Assembly (NCBI GenBank): GCA_030704615.1
Contig: CM060734.1
Location: forward strand, 7,626,001-7,690,000
Direction of reading: 5' to 3'
DNA from: Takakia lepidozioides
Lineage: Eukaryota; Streptophyta; Takakiopsida; Takakiales; Takakiaceae
DNA: 64,000 nucleotides
Part shown: positions 12,401 to 21,608 of the stretch, in pieces
Layout: each line of letters starts with the position of its first letter
Position numbering within the stretch: the stretch's first letter is position 1
The notes under the pieces: generated by a model
Seen by the model: only the letters and a program-made list of their open reading frames with translations
Told to the model about the DNA's origin: nothing
The model's database searches: none
Program-made: the position numbers and the translations under genes

Positions 12401-13109
12401 ACAATGTTTGATTCGGGCTTGTGTGCCACATATTGGCAAGACTCCGTGTGGGGCAAGGGAGATACACGACCTGCTATGAGCAAACTTGAGTACATTGGAG
12501 AGCTTGAGAGCATATTCCAACTTCAGTATACAAGGTATCGGCCTCTTTTTTTCAAGGGAAGGTGGTTCCAGCCACATCTTGTGGGGCCCTCCGCAACACT
12601 AGTGCAAGATGATTGTGGTTTCATGCGCGTCAATGCCTATAGGCTCAACCCTCCTCATCGTCCCTCCGATGAGCCTTTTGCATTTCCTTCAGACATGGAG
12701 CAAGTTTTCTTCTCCGATGACAAAACAAGAGGGGGAAATTGGAAGGTGGTTCTGCATGCTCAGCCAAGAGGAAAACGTATCTATCATGGTCTCGGATCTC
12801 CACGGGGTGAGGCAATTACGGTGGAGGGACAAACTGGTCATAATGATGCTGATGATGGAGGTTGGGTAGAGGGGATAGAAGAGGATGATGACGCCCCGGG
12901 GAGTGCATCCCGGACCCTATATGATGGCTCCAGAAGATACGGATGTTGGACAAAGAGATAAAGACATGGCCATCGACAACGAGGTGGAGGATGATTCAGA
13001 GGTGTCTTTTGAGGGCGGGGCCATTTATGACGATGACTCCGATGTCCAAGAAGACTTGCAGCTTGATGAGGATGAAGAAGCTCCGGATAATGATGTTCAA
13101 GTTGATTAG
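9414..13109 (+). CDS. CACTA (En/Spm) TNP2-like transposase, interrupted
   Basis: Homology runs collinearly with plant TNP2 proteins. 9414-9602 gives the N-terminal zinc-binding segment (HACPCDKTLYY..LTKCPKCKEDRY) ending in KKVPRK at a GT donor. 9877-10266 gives the PRLKAHYRSPELATLMRWDA and VRLGFSSDGVNPY blocks. 10562-10961 gives further core pieces with frame changes. 11153-11380 has the hallmark LLDPMHIEKNVC. 11402-12961 is one long frame of 519 codons covering the DUF4218-like region (YFLERYMKTLKAFVRQ) and the DUF4216-like region (DCGFMRVNAYRL). An acidic C-terminus continues in another frame to 13109. The element would be cut and pasted by this nuclear enzyme. The start at 9414 fits the family, but the upstream part is a foldback. 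I found no clear CACTA termini. Stops and frame changes between 10280 and 11400 suggest decay, or introns that I could not place. Confidence 0.8.
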
Positions 13110-13409
13110 ACACGTAATCAGAGCCATATAATAATTCTCGCACCGAACTGTACCCATCCCTTCGATTGATTATACATGTACATGCATATTGTAGCTTATT
13201 TCTATGATTCATCAATGGTCTTGCAATAATCTCTCTCTCTCTCTCGATGATGATGATGATGCAAGCAAATCTATTAACAATCAAGAGAGAGAGGGAGAGA
13301 GAGAGGGGGGGCAAAGAAAGAAAAACAGAGAGGTGGGGGCCCTCCCCTAGAGTCCCATCCCCCGTCCCCACCCCCTCTCCTTGCCCCTTAACTCAAAGAA
13401 AAAGACCGC
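13110..13409. other. Transposase 3' flank with GA/CT and GAT microsatellites
   Basis: After the transposase stop there is a (CT)n-(GAT)n tract at 13229-13262 and a purine-rich GAGAGAGGGAGAG block at 13283-13340, similar to those in the 2.5-6.8 kb foldback. No gene is seen. Confidence 0.6.
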
Positions 13410-13630
13410 CCCCCCTTGCCACCCCCCGCCGTGGCAAGCCAAAAAAACCCGTCGCAATACCCCCTTGCCACGCCCGGCCGTCACAGAGGCCTTTTCCCCC
13501 TTCAAGCCACCTTGTCACGCCCGAGCATGGCAAGTGGGGCCGCCTCCCTTTGCGACGGCCAGGCATGGCAAGAAAGGGCTACCTCTTGCCCTTGAGGCCA
13601 TCTGGCCACGTCCCGGCGTCGCAAGATGAT
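13410..13630. repeat. GC-rich minisatellite of CTTGCCACG..CGTGGCAAG palindromes
   Basis: About five diverged copies of a roughly 24-bp palindrome, half-site CTTGCCACGCCC, occur near 13417, 13466, 13511, 13548 and 13601 at irregular spacing of about 35-55 bp. The intervening DNA is GC-rich. Open frames through it are by-products of the base composition. Confidence 0.65.
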
Positions 13631-13749
13631 CCCGGCGCTGGGGGGCGACACCTGGGTGCTGGGTTGCCACACAAATAGCGCCGGGGCGCCAGCTCAGCGC
13701 CGCGCGGGGTGTGGGGGCGTGGCTGCCGTCACTAACCCCCCTTTTTGCA

Positions 13750-15645
13750 GTAGTGGGAGATTGAGTCTCTCTTTGATGGCATTGACTTTTCTGAGCCTCT
13801 AACTTGTGCCCGCTTTGAGGAGACATAGCGGACAAAAGAGCAGCTGGAGGTCTTGGTTAAGAAGACTGTACTCCCAGCGAGGAGTCTTGAAGCTGCAGGG
13901 TGGGTGGAGCTGGAGAGGAGCTGCAGAGAATCCAAGTAGTCCATAGGAGTCTTCCATGTGAACTTGAGGTATCAAAACTTCAGTTGAGTTCTGAACTTGT
14001 TGTCTCGGGGTTTCTTGTGGTGCCAATTGAACTCTATTTCATCCCCTTCACCAGGGGCCTTCCCATTGAGGGGGGATGGTGACCTTCCAGGTAAACCTTG
14101 CGTTGGGAAGACTGGTTCCGAGCACGTTGTTTTTGCCCCATGAGTGCTGGAAATCTTGAAGCAGCCGTCTCCCCCGCTGTTCTGAAATTTTGGGAATAGC
14201 TGCACATACATCTTCAAAAGCCTTCCTCCCCTCAGTTAGCAGGTCTTGATATGTACAAAACAATATAAATCTACCACTGGGTGGTTTTCCCTCAAAAACC
14301 CAAGCACATCGCATCTTCCATAAATTCCATAAAGTGAGGGCTCTCAGGGAAGCCCATACGGGATTGGAGTAGAAAGTGAGGACTACCTGCCAAATCCTTC
14401 TTGACAGATTGCAGAAGGAGAGAGTGCTCAATTGTTTCTGGTTCAACATTGCAAACAGAGCATAGAGGTTGGGCTTCGTGGGTTTTTTGGCTGATAAGTA
14501 GAATCATGTGAGCAACTTTGCACAAAAAACTGGAGACCTTAGCCGCACGGTCTTTCCTCCAGACATCCTTCCATATTTTGTTCCAGTCAATTTGAGTAAA
14601 TTGATGGTTCGACCACTTTGTGTACCACTTGGCAAGGAAAGATCTGGCATGGTTAAGGAGGGTATACCCCAATTTTACAGAGTATGCAAAGAAGGGCGAG
14701 TGTTTTTTGTCCATCCATCTCCATTCCCCAGGGTCGAACTGCAGAATTTTTTTTCATAGCAGTGCTTCTGCACAGTAGATGGCTATTTTCCTGGATCGAT
14801 TATCCCTAAGCCCCCTTTGCTTTTTTTCTGACATAATTGATCCCAAGAAACTTGGGCACGTCTCACTGGGGATGTGGGTGTGGCACCCCAGATGAAATTG
14901 CGAGCAAGGGCTTTACTTTCTTTTGTGATGGTTGTCCAGGGTTCCAAACAACAGAGTAGAACCAATATTGGGTAGCCAACAAAACTTGATTTACCACCAA
15001 AGCCCTTCCGACAATAGACAGCATTGTCGAGCTCCAGAAGGCCAGCTTTTTTTTTAGCTTTGAGATGACTTCCTTCATTCTATTCTGCTGAGATAAGTTG
15101 TGACCCACTTGATGCCCCAGCAGCTTGTGAGACTCTCTCTCCTGCAACCATGTCAAACCAATATCATCCCCCCAGGGTTGGCAGTGAGCTGCTACTGTTC
15201 CATTTTGCATGATTGATAGAATGCCGACCGATTTTCTCCAGTTGACCTTTAGACCTATGCCTAGGCAAAAGGTATGAAGGGCTTGCGGGGCCCTATCAAT
15301 GTTCCCCCGATTGGAATTATCCAGCAGCAAAGATGTGTCATCGGCATTCATGGAAGTTTTAAGCATCTCTGGCTGCAGAGTTGGCAGATGTAGCCCAACA
15401 ATATATTGCCTGTGGTCAAACAGATGGCCCAAAGAATCTGCTACAATGAGAAAAAAGAAAAGGGGCCAATGGGCAGCCCTGCTGCACTGACCTGGAAATT
15501 GGAAAAGATGGAGAGATGACCCCATTAACCATGACCCTACTGGAGGCTGAATGTAATAAGATCTGGACCCAAGTGGTGTGAATGGTCCTCCTAGCCCAGA
15601 TTTCTCCAGAGCTCTCAAGAGAAAATTCCAGTCAATTGATACGGT
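13750..15645 (-). mobile_element. 5'-truncated LINE (non-LTR retrotransposon), decayed
   Basis: Read on the minus strand from 15645 downwards, the translation gives the LINE reverse-transcriptase core with the catalytic DDTSLLLD box (about 15330), preceded by a FLFLIVADSL-like block. The thumb region follows (ALVVNQVLLATQYWFYS, 15000), then NFIWG (14890), then a zinc-ribbon region with LCSVCNVEPETIEHSLL (about 14450), and a typical C-terminal LWNLWKMRCAWVFEGK (about 14300). Frame changes near 14780 and 14450 show that it is inactive. The 5' end stops abruptly at an A-tract at 15646. LINEs copy themselves by target-primed reverse transcription, and 5' truncation is usual. No target-site duplication was identified. 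Confidence 0.8.
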
Positions 15646-15646
15646 G

Positions 15647-15677
<31 letters not shown>

Positions 15678-15763
15678 AGAGCAGAAGTGATGATCGGTGC
15701 CGATCATCACTTATTCTCTGTTTTGGCATTTGGGTAGTTGTGATGATCGTCGACGATCACCAC
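15646..15763. repeat. A-tract and two short palindromes at the LINE 5' edge
   Basis: About 32 A residues at 15646-15677 are followed by an exact palindrome with 11-bp arms (GTGATGATCGG, two-base centre) at about 15689-15712, and a related near-perfect one (GTGATGATCGTCGACGATCA) at about 15739-15762. The A-tract runs on the strand opposite to the LINE, so it is not that LINE's own tail. Confidence 0.7.
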
Positions 15764-16164
15764 CTCTACTTGATAATTGATACTTGATTTCCAAACATGC
15801 AAGGGCTTAGTATGTAGACCATATCTAAATCAGTCTGGGCGATTTTTACGTAGGAAAGCTTCAATTCCACTCCGGCTAACTTTGAGGGTTGGGGATTTGC
15901 ACTGGGAATTGCTACTACACCTTGTTATCGACTAATACAAAAGCTTGTTGAAACTAGCATGCTCATTCTCCCTTTCATGGGAGGGATAAAGGTCTCACTT
16001 CGGCAATCGTACACTTATCAAATCGCAGTTTATGACACGAGGGGCAGCGGTGGGATAGATGTTAAAGATGTAGTCTGCAATGACTGGAAATGGTAAATCA
16101 TTCCGCAGAAATAGGCACCCACCTCACGCCTCTGGGCTCACGATCTAGCATTCCCCCTTCCATC
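15764..16164. other. No recognisable feature
   Basis: Single-copy-looking non-coding DNA between the palindrome pair and the GCTCACGC repeat. I see nothing in it. Confidence 0.4.
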
Positions 16165-16362
16165 TATTCTGTCTGCGGTTATAGGTCCGTGCCTATGGAA
16201 ATGACGTGGAATGACGTGACGTGGCGTCAACCACGCTGGCGAGGACTGCTGACGTGTCGTGACACCCGTGAACCAATGTGGCGAGAACTGCTGACGTGGC
16301 ATAAGCCTGACTGTGCTCACACGCTCATGCGGTCAGGCTCACGCGGAGGCATCCCCCTATCT
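16165..16362 (+). repeat. Dispersed TGACGTGGC/GCTCACGCG terminal repeat, copy 1
   Basis: The module has, in order, an ATAGGTCC word, repeated TGACGTGGC and GCTGACGTGGC words, CACGCTCATGCG, GGCTCACGCG, and an end in GCATCCCCC. Related modules lie at 17845-18035 (same orientation) and 26975-27130 (inverted). The copy at 26975 shares the GCATCCCCC end and marks the edge of the insert in the gypsy element. Confidence 0.55.
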
Positions 16363-16710
16363 TGTTAATGAGCCGCACTGCACATTGTGGCGTCTCTTCC
16401 CACTCTGTCAAGACCAAAACTGCAGACACATCAGCTCTTGACAGGTTTCTGGGGGCTGTTTATGCCTCAACATGCATGCCAAGGATGCAGAATTCCCTTA
16501 CTCGCCTGAATGTAAGGCAACTCTCATTACAACGCCACCCACTTCAAATGCTCACTACTCAGACTCCAGGAAAGTCATCCCTCTTACTCTAGCTTCTCTA
16601 TTTTGGCCCTTCTCAAAATGACTCTCGCGACTGATGTTATCTACTGTTGATTCTCTCAAGTCTTCATAACTTCTATCTGTGTCTTCCTCCGGAATCCTTG
16701 CTCCTCGCGG
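16363..16710. other. No gene recognised
   Basis: Short open frames occur on the plus strand, but none is convincing. This stretch leads into the LINE ORF1 remnant and may be its 5' untranslated region. Confidence 0.35.
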
Positions 16711-17633
16711 TTGTTGCCCCCTGCTGAAGCTCATGCTTCTCGCACTTCACCTCAGAGTCATTTCGTTGCTGTTTGTTGTGTTGCGTGTGTTGTCTTGTTC
16801 GCCTCCACTGTGCCTGTGTCTTCCGAACCTGCAGGGCTCAAATGGAGTCCAGAGGAGCAAGTCATAAACGCTCAAAGCGAGGAGGATCCTCCCTCCCCAG
16901 CAGAGGCCAGAGCCAAACTTGGCAAAAGAAAATGAACTCCGTAGAGGCATGGGGTGCCTCCATATTGGGGAAGGGTCCCAGCTCCATCATTCCACCCCCC
17001 TCCCCCATCTGCAGATACGCCATGGGAAGACACTCTAGCGCCAGTGGAAGCAGAGCAGCGTGTGCTCAAGCTAAACAAAGAAAAACTGAAAGCTGCACAG
17101 GCTCAGAAGCTATCACAAAGAGGGGTCCTCATATATTTCCCAGGGAAGCTGTGCCCTAGAGCTTGGGTTCGTCATTGGTGGTGGAACACCTGGGAGGAGA
17201 TGGCGGACTGGCGCAACATTTCTGCATGTCAATGGGGCGAGGTTTCTATGCCATCTTGGTTCCCCCATTGAAGCAGACAACGCCATTCGATTCAACACCC
17301 AACAATCAGCGGCCAAAGTCTATATTTTCCTCTGCACTCATGACTAGGGACATAAGCAAACTCGTTATTCTGGCATATTCATGTGGGAATCGAAGAAATT
17401 TTGATAGATCACGTTCACCATGAAATAACACGAGGGGTAATGTGGAAGCCAAGGGTGATTGCCATCCCCTTTCTTCCCCCAACCTACTTTACGTCGCTCC
17501 CCAAAACTGGCTCAAACTTCGGGACATCATTGGCGCGATTAACGTCTATGAGCCTATTCAAGATCAAATCCTAAGTGTTGACAATGACGCGGCTCAATTT
17601 GACTACAACTTGATAATGGAGTTCCTAAACTAG
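16711..17633 (+). pseudogene. LINE ORF1-like (nucleic-acid-binding) remnant
   Basis: Translating across shifting frames gives a charged segment (KLNKEKLKAAQAQKL) at about 17070-17120, then GVLIYFPGKLCPRAWVRHWW and a glycine/aromatic block FCMSMGRGFYAILV at 17120-17265, then NNQRPKSIFS at about 17325, and [20 protein letters not shown] at about 17490-17550. This layout resembles the RRM-like ORF1 found upstream of plant and algal LINE ORF2 (DUF4283-type), but no ORF2 follows. At least two frameshifts make it non-functional. It sits between two same-orientation copies of the GCTCACGCG repeat. Confidence 0.45.
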
Positions 17634-17754
17634 TGGTACTCATGCCAGCTACAGCCACCATCGGCAAATCGATCATGCTGCCCAGGTTATTTTGTCCTCC
17701 TTGAAATTGTTATTATAGAACTTACAATTGTAATTGCAGATTGTTATGGAATGG

Positions 17755-17820
17755 ATGCCACAGTTTTAGGCTTATTTCCCATTTCGGGTATTCTTGATGG
17801 TATTCTTGATGGTATTTTGG
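17755..17820. repeat. Short tandem GGTATTCTTGAT repeat
   Basis: A 12-bp unit GGTATTCTTGAT occurs about 2.7 times at 17787-17818, just before the second GCTCACGCG module. The rest of 17634-17844 holds nothing recognisable. Confidence 0.6.
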
Positions 17821-17844
17821 TTTCATGTTGCCTAAGTTCATCCC

Positions 17845-18035
17845 ACGGTCATAGGACCCTTGGGTATAGGCGTCGTATGTTTCTGTTGACGTGGTGTATG
17901 CCAACGTGGCGCCACATCAGCATTGGCCTCCATGTCAGCCAGCTGACATCACGCTCACGCCACATCAGCGTTGCTGCCCACTCGCGCCACGTCTTCACCG
18001 TGTGAGCGTACGCTCATGCGCGAGGCTCACGCGAT
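17845..18035 (+). repeat. Dispersed TGACGTGGC/GCTCACGCG terminal repeat, copy 2
   Basis: It has a CATAGGACCCTTGGGTATAGG opening, GCCACATCAGC words, TACGCTCATGCGCG and GGCTCACGCG, in the same order as the copy at 16165. It lacks the GCATCCCCC end. Confidence 0.5.
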
Positions 18036-18614
18036 TGCCGCAATTATTTCAACAACCTTCTCAATGCACTCAAACAAAAAACAATCAATATCACAAACTT
18101 CACAAAGCGAGTCGTCAGGTGCTTGGGATAGTTTGTTCTTCCTGTCATGATTTGTCTCCACCCTTCTAGCTTCAAAGTACTCGGGCCCTAGGTCTACGAA
18201 ATTATCAAAGTTGTAATAATTGGGATCGCAACTATCCAGCAAACTAGGTGACCATGCAGGACTTGGTGACCATGCCTCTACCTCTACAAGATTAGCATAG
18301 TCGCTAGCACTCGGTGAGTTTAAACGAATAGCAAGACTCAGATCGACAACATTGTCTCCAGGCACGATTGACACCGGCAGGGCAAGAGTGCCAGGCGGCG
18401 CAAGGGATGGAGGGTTAGCAGGATTAGCAAGACTATCAGAAAGCGTAATGAGCAGATCAAGCTGAATGTGCAAACTTTCTTCCTCACGACTAACAACGCA
18501 GCTAGAGACCGAAACATGCGACGCCATAACAGGAAGGGTAAGCAAGATTAGCACATAAGCAAAAGGAATGCATAATAGCGAAAAAAAACACAGAGACGGA
18601 CGGGCTGCAGCCAT
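18027..18614 (-). CDS. Hypothetical 195-residue protein downstream of an LTR-like copy
   Basis: The frame opens with MAAARPSLCFFSLLCIPFAY and a hydrophobic stretch to about residue 30, which looks like a signal peptide or membrane anchor. An acidic, proline-rich body follows, with no family that I recognise. The start lies about 110 bp downstream, in element orientation, of the LTR-like copy at 18722-19131, so it is positioned like the first reading frame of an LTR element. The frame ends exactly in the GCTCACGCG repeat, so the natural C-terminus may be lost. It may not be a functional gene. Confidence 0.35.
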   Translation of the reverse strand: MAAARPSLCFFSLLCIPFAYVLILLTLPVMASHVSVSSCVVSREEESLHIQLDLLITLSDSLANPANPPSLAPPGTLALPVSIVPGDNVVDLSLAIRLNSPSASDYANLVEVEAWSPSPAWSPSLLDSCDPNYYNFDNFVDLGPEYFEARRVETNHDRKNKLSQAPDDSLCEVCDIDCFLFECIEKVVEIIAAIA

Positions 18615-18721
18615 TCTTATACAGCCCTGATGGGCACTAACACATCACATAAGCACACCACTGTAGGTGATTAGGGAAAGGACAATCGATCACACCTAGC
18701 ACGGCTCCACCATAAAACAAG

Positions 18722-19131
18722 ATGGAGGAATAATCTCCTGTCCTCTCAAGTATTGAACAAAATGACAAGGGGCGAGCAAGGAGGAGCCTGCAATCACGCG
18801 AGAGGAGGATCTTTGCGAGCCAACTGACAGAAAATCTCACACACGTATCTGATTGACACCTTTACACACATACATACACCAGCGTACATAAGCTGCCTGA
18901 CCTTGTGTTAGGCCGCCGCTTTATAGAAACCCTAGCTGCATGCCTACATGCCACGTGGCGAGGGGTGATAGGCTAAGCCCGCGACGCCTTTTTCACAGCC
19001 CTAGATCTAGTGGATGGCCAGGATGCGGCCACCCTCATTAACTAACCCTGGCTATGCCATCATTGTAACGGTTTAACGGTACTTAAGCCAAAAAATTATA
19101 CGATGAATGAGTATCGCCGTTTTGGATGAAT
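18722..19131 (-). repeat. LTR-like copy (same family as 46733-47166)
   Basis: Its reverse complement aligns over its whole length with 46733-47166, from ATTCATCCAAAACGGCGATA to GGAGATTATTCCTCCATCT. A TATA-like TTTCTATAAAG word, an AAACCCTAG telo-box-like word and a CCTGACACAAGGTCAG-like block lie in the middle. Its partner LTR is not seen nearby, so it is either a solo copy or a 5' LTR with a truncated body. Confidence 0.75.
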
Positions 19132-19674
19132 AGGAAGAGGATCGCTGACTCTGCCTCGCCCCAGGCCCAGTCCCAGCCACTGAACATTAATGAGGATCAG
19201 GTGAAAGTACCAACAAATACAAACGCAAATGATGACACCACTGCTGCACCTCAAGCTTCCAAGAAACGAAAGAGAAACGGAGATCTGGCTACATGGAGCC
19301 ACCCCAATCGGCCATCTGCCTTCTTCCCTGTAAGAATTATGGAAGCATGGGCCTCCTTTCCCTTCTTTGAAACAGACCTGCATAAGTTGGACAACAGCAG
19401 CCTTGCTATTTCATTCCTGGAGCTACACTCTTTCAAAACAAGGCCTTTGACAGGTTGGACGCCAGGCTCTGATTATGCAAGGGAGAAAGCCGTCATCTGC
19501 CTTACACCATTGCAGCTATATGCATTCATTGATGATTACACAAACTTTTTCCTCCCCGGTGTCAAAGATGGCTTCCAATCTGCTTCGGTATCCGAAGCCA
19601 TGGCCAAACAATTTGGCCTGGGAAAAGAAAGAGAAATAACGCTGGTGCTCACACAGCTTTGCATCTCGACTTAG
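19126..19674 (+). CDS. Hypothetical protein with basic nuclear signal
   Basis: An open frame of about 180 residues starts beside the LTR-like repeat. It has an N-terminal Gln/Asn/Thr-rich region, a KKRKRN basic cluster at about residue 46, and a globular-looking part (WASFPFFETDLHKLDN, then LTPLQLYAFIDDYTNFFLPG). I do not recognise the family. The next element downstream is a LINE, so this could be a truncated retrotransposon ORF1, but no RNA-binding motif is visible. Confidence 0.35.
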   Translation: MNRKRIADSASPQAQSQPLNINEDQVKVPTNTNANDDTTAAPQASKKRKRNGDLATWSHPNRPSAFFPVRIMEAWASFPFFETDLHKLDNSSLAISFLELHSFKTRPLTGWTPGSDYAREKAVICLTPLQLYAFIDDYTNFFLPGVKDGFQSASVSEAMAKQFGLGKEREITLVLTQLCIST

Positions 19675-19885
19675 CTATTGTCCATGTGCTGCCAGTTCTT
19701 TACAATAGGGACTTGGATACTACTGGAAACCATAATTCTTGGCTATAGGTGTGCAAAGCATATTTGTCTTGCAGGGTGAAGGATCCCAACGAATGGGCCA
19801 GAAGCAAAAGGATTTTTTAAGAAGGTTTCCATCCGCAGCACCAGCTCCCAGTGGGTGTTAATTTCTTGTAGTGGGGTCACACCTT

Positions 19886-20089
19886 TCAGCTTCTGCATGT
19901 TGAAGCAGCAGGCCATAATGTTCCCCCCAGAGAGTCAATTTTGGACTGATTCAGTTTATGTTCTTGCAGAAAAAGAATGGAGGTACCCCGGATATAGTTG
20001 GAGGCCCAGTTTCTGACCCTTTCCCTTTTCGGGGCGGAGTGATCAGATCCCAAACCTCTTACATTCCCTGAGCAGGTGGAAATATTCAT
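19886..20089 (-). pseudogene. LINE endonuclease 5' part, inverted
   Basis: The minus-strand frame NVRGLGSD.. followed by KRERVRNWASNYIRGTSILF and LQEHKL is the N-terminal third of an APE-type LINE endonuclease, with the expected Asn and Glu. It lies in the opposite orientation to the rest of the same domain, which starts about 80 bp away on the plus strand. Confidence 0.65.
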
Positions 20090-20169
20090 GGGAAGGTGGG
20101 AAGAAGGCCCTTGGGTTTACCAAGATTTGATGGCCATGAAGGTCGTCTGAACAGTTCATATCTTTCAAC

Positions 20170-21222
20170 TTGGGTCAAACCTTGGGCAGTGTAGAGATAC
20201 TGAACATCTACACCCCCAATGAAGAAGAGGAAAGAGTTTCTCTCTGGTCTCTCATCAGATATAAACTGCTGCATCATTCTGATATACAACACTAGCTAAT
20301 TGGGGGGGACATGAATGTGGTTGAAGATGAAATTGACAGACAGGGGCCCTCCACCCATACACTTTCTATTGTGGAAACTCCTGGGACCCTATGTGTTTTG
20401 TTGTGGGCCTGTTGGATGCTACTACACCACTTCCTGGCGAGCTGCAGCATACATGGTCCCACAATCGTGCCCCTCTAGACCTCTGCTAGGCCCGGCTGGA
20501 TCGTTTTTATGCCACCCCCACTCTTCTTTCTTGGCTTAAACGTACTTCAATTCAACCGATATTGCCGGGCTTCGATCATTATGCAATAAAATGTTTTGCT
20601 TGGCACCCCTGGGTCCAGAACGAGGTGAAGGGGGTTTTTTAAACTCAATCCACTCATCCTCAAGGACCCCCAGGTGGTCCAGACCCTTCAAGAGGCTTGG
20701 TCTGATGCTATTCCTCCATTCTCCTCACCTACTATTATATTTCTGTCAAAGCTCCGCATGCTACCTTTGCCAGGACATTTCTAGGAAAAAAACTGAAGAG
20801 GACTCTCGCAGGCAAAAGGCACTAACCAAATGTCTGGAAGTGTGTCAGTACCAGCTGCAAAGTGATCAGGAGGGCCCCTGCACAATGATCACTTATGTGA
20901 CAGCAAAAAGAAATCTCTCCCTGCTGCTACATGATAAGGAACAATTCATGAGGATAAAAGCAGGGGTTAACGGGTCACTCAAAGGAGAAAGATGACAAGG
21001 TAATTCTTCATCAAGGCGGCCCAAAGAAGATCTGCCACAATGATCCCAGTGCTGCTGGATCCCGCCTCAGGGTTTTCCACGGATTGTCCAAAGAAGATGG
21101 CTGCGGTGGCTGTAGGTTATTTTAAACAGCTGTTTCACAGGCAAGAGGCCTCACCTCCCAAGGATAGGGCTACATAGATCCTCCTTCACCATATTCCCTG
21201 CATGCTATCTGAAAGTGACAAG
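20170..21222 (+). pseudogene. LINE endonuclease and pre-RT region, decayed
   Basis: On the plus strand, ILNIYTPNEEEERVSLW and then IGGDMNVVEDEIDRQG (about 20190-20345) are the middle of an APE endonuclease. Past many stops, IKAAQRRSATMIPVLLD and VAVGYFKQLFHRQEA (about 21005-21150) are the linker upstream of LINE reverse transcriptase, ending in MLSESDKPLIS at 21195-21230. The reverse transcriptase itself is missing. Several stops and frameshifts show that the copy is dead. Confidence 0.6.
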
Positions 21223-21283
21223 CCGCTGATTTCTGGGCTTCTCAACCAGCTGGGACGAGCGAAGATTTTCACCAAAATTGACT
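21223..21283 (+). repeat. 61-bp fragment matching Ty3/gypsy reverse transcriptase
   Basis: This fragment matches 36433-36493 of the gypsy element at 56 of 61 positions by eye, then diverges sharply. It is fused directly to the LINE pre-RT sequence. Confidence 0.75.
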
Positions 21284-21531
21284 CATCCCATCTCTTGTCT
21301 TGAATTTGGATTTCTAATTTTGCTTCAAAATAGAGGGTGAACGACTGCCCTGGTTGCGATCTGGTCGAGGGAGGATGGGTGACAAACTAATGCCTGATCC
21401 TACCTTGGAAAGGGGTGTACTTGGATCTAGTAAAGGCTCGGAGAGAGAGAGAGAGTAGACTCTGGCCGAAGCCGGCGTAACTAAGAGCCACTTCACCTTT
21501 CGGCTACTACCCCCTTTCGGGGGTGGGCCCT
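21284..21531. other. Non-coding spacer with GA tract and hairpin
   Basis: It contains a (GA)n tract at about 21438-21454 and a TACCCCCTTTCGGGGGTGGG stem-loop at about 21507-21527. No gene is seen. Confidence 0.4.
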
Positions 21532-21583
21532 ATATATATATATATATATATATATAACTAAAGAGAGAGTGTCCTGAGGGACA
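21532..21583. repeat. (TA)n tract and GTGTCCTGAGGGACAC hairpin
   Basis: Eleven or more TA units at 21532-21556 are followed by a palindromic GTGTCCTGAGGGACAC at 21568-21583. In minus orientation this is a stem-loop followed by a simple-repeat tail directly after the retroelement ORF, the arrangement expected for a non-LTR 3' end. Confidence 0.6.
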
Positions 21584-21608
21584 CCAGGTAGCCAGGGGGG
21601 TGGAGGGC

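Noticed and set aside
13247-13835. Long open frames in the GC-rich region on both strands
   Set aside because: They follow the palindromic minisatellite and its base composition. Residue content is Pro/Arg-rich with no domain.
19126-19674. Assigning the 180-residue frame as LINE ORF1
   Set aside because: The basic cluster is suggestive, but no RNA-binding motif is visible, and the adjoining LINE endonuclease starts in the opposite orientation.
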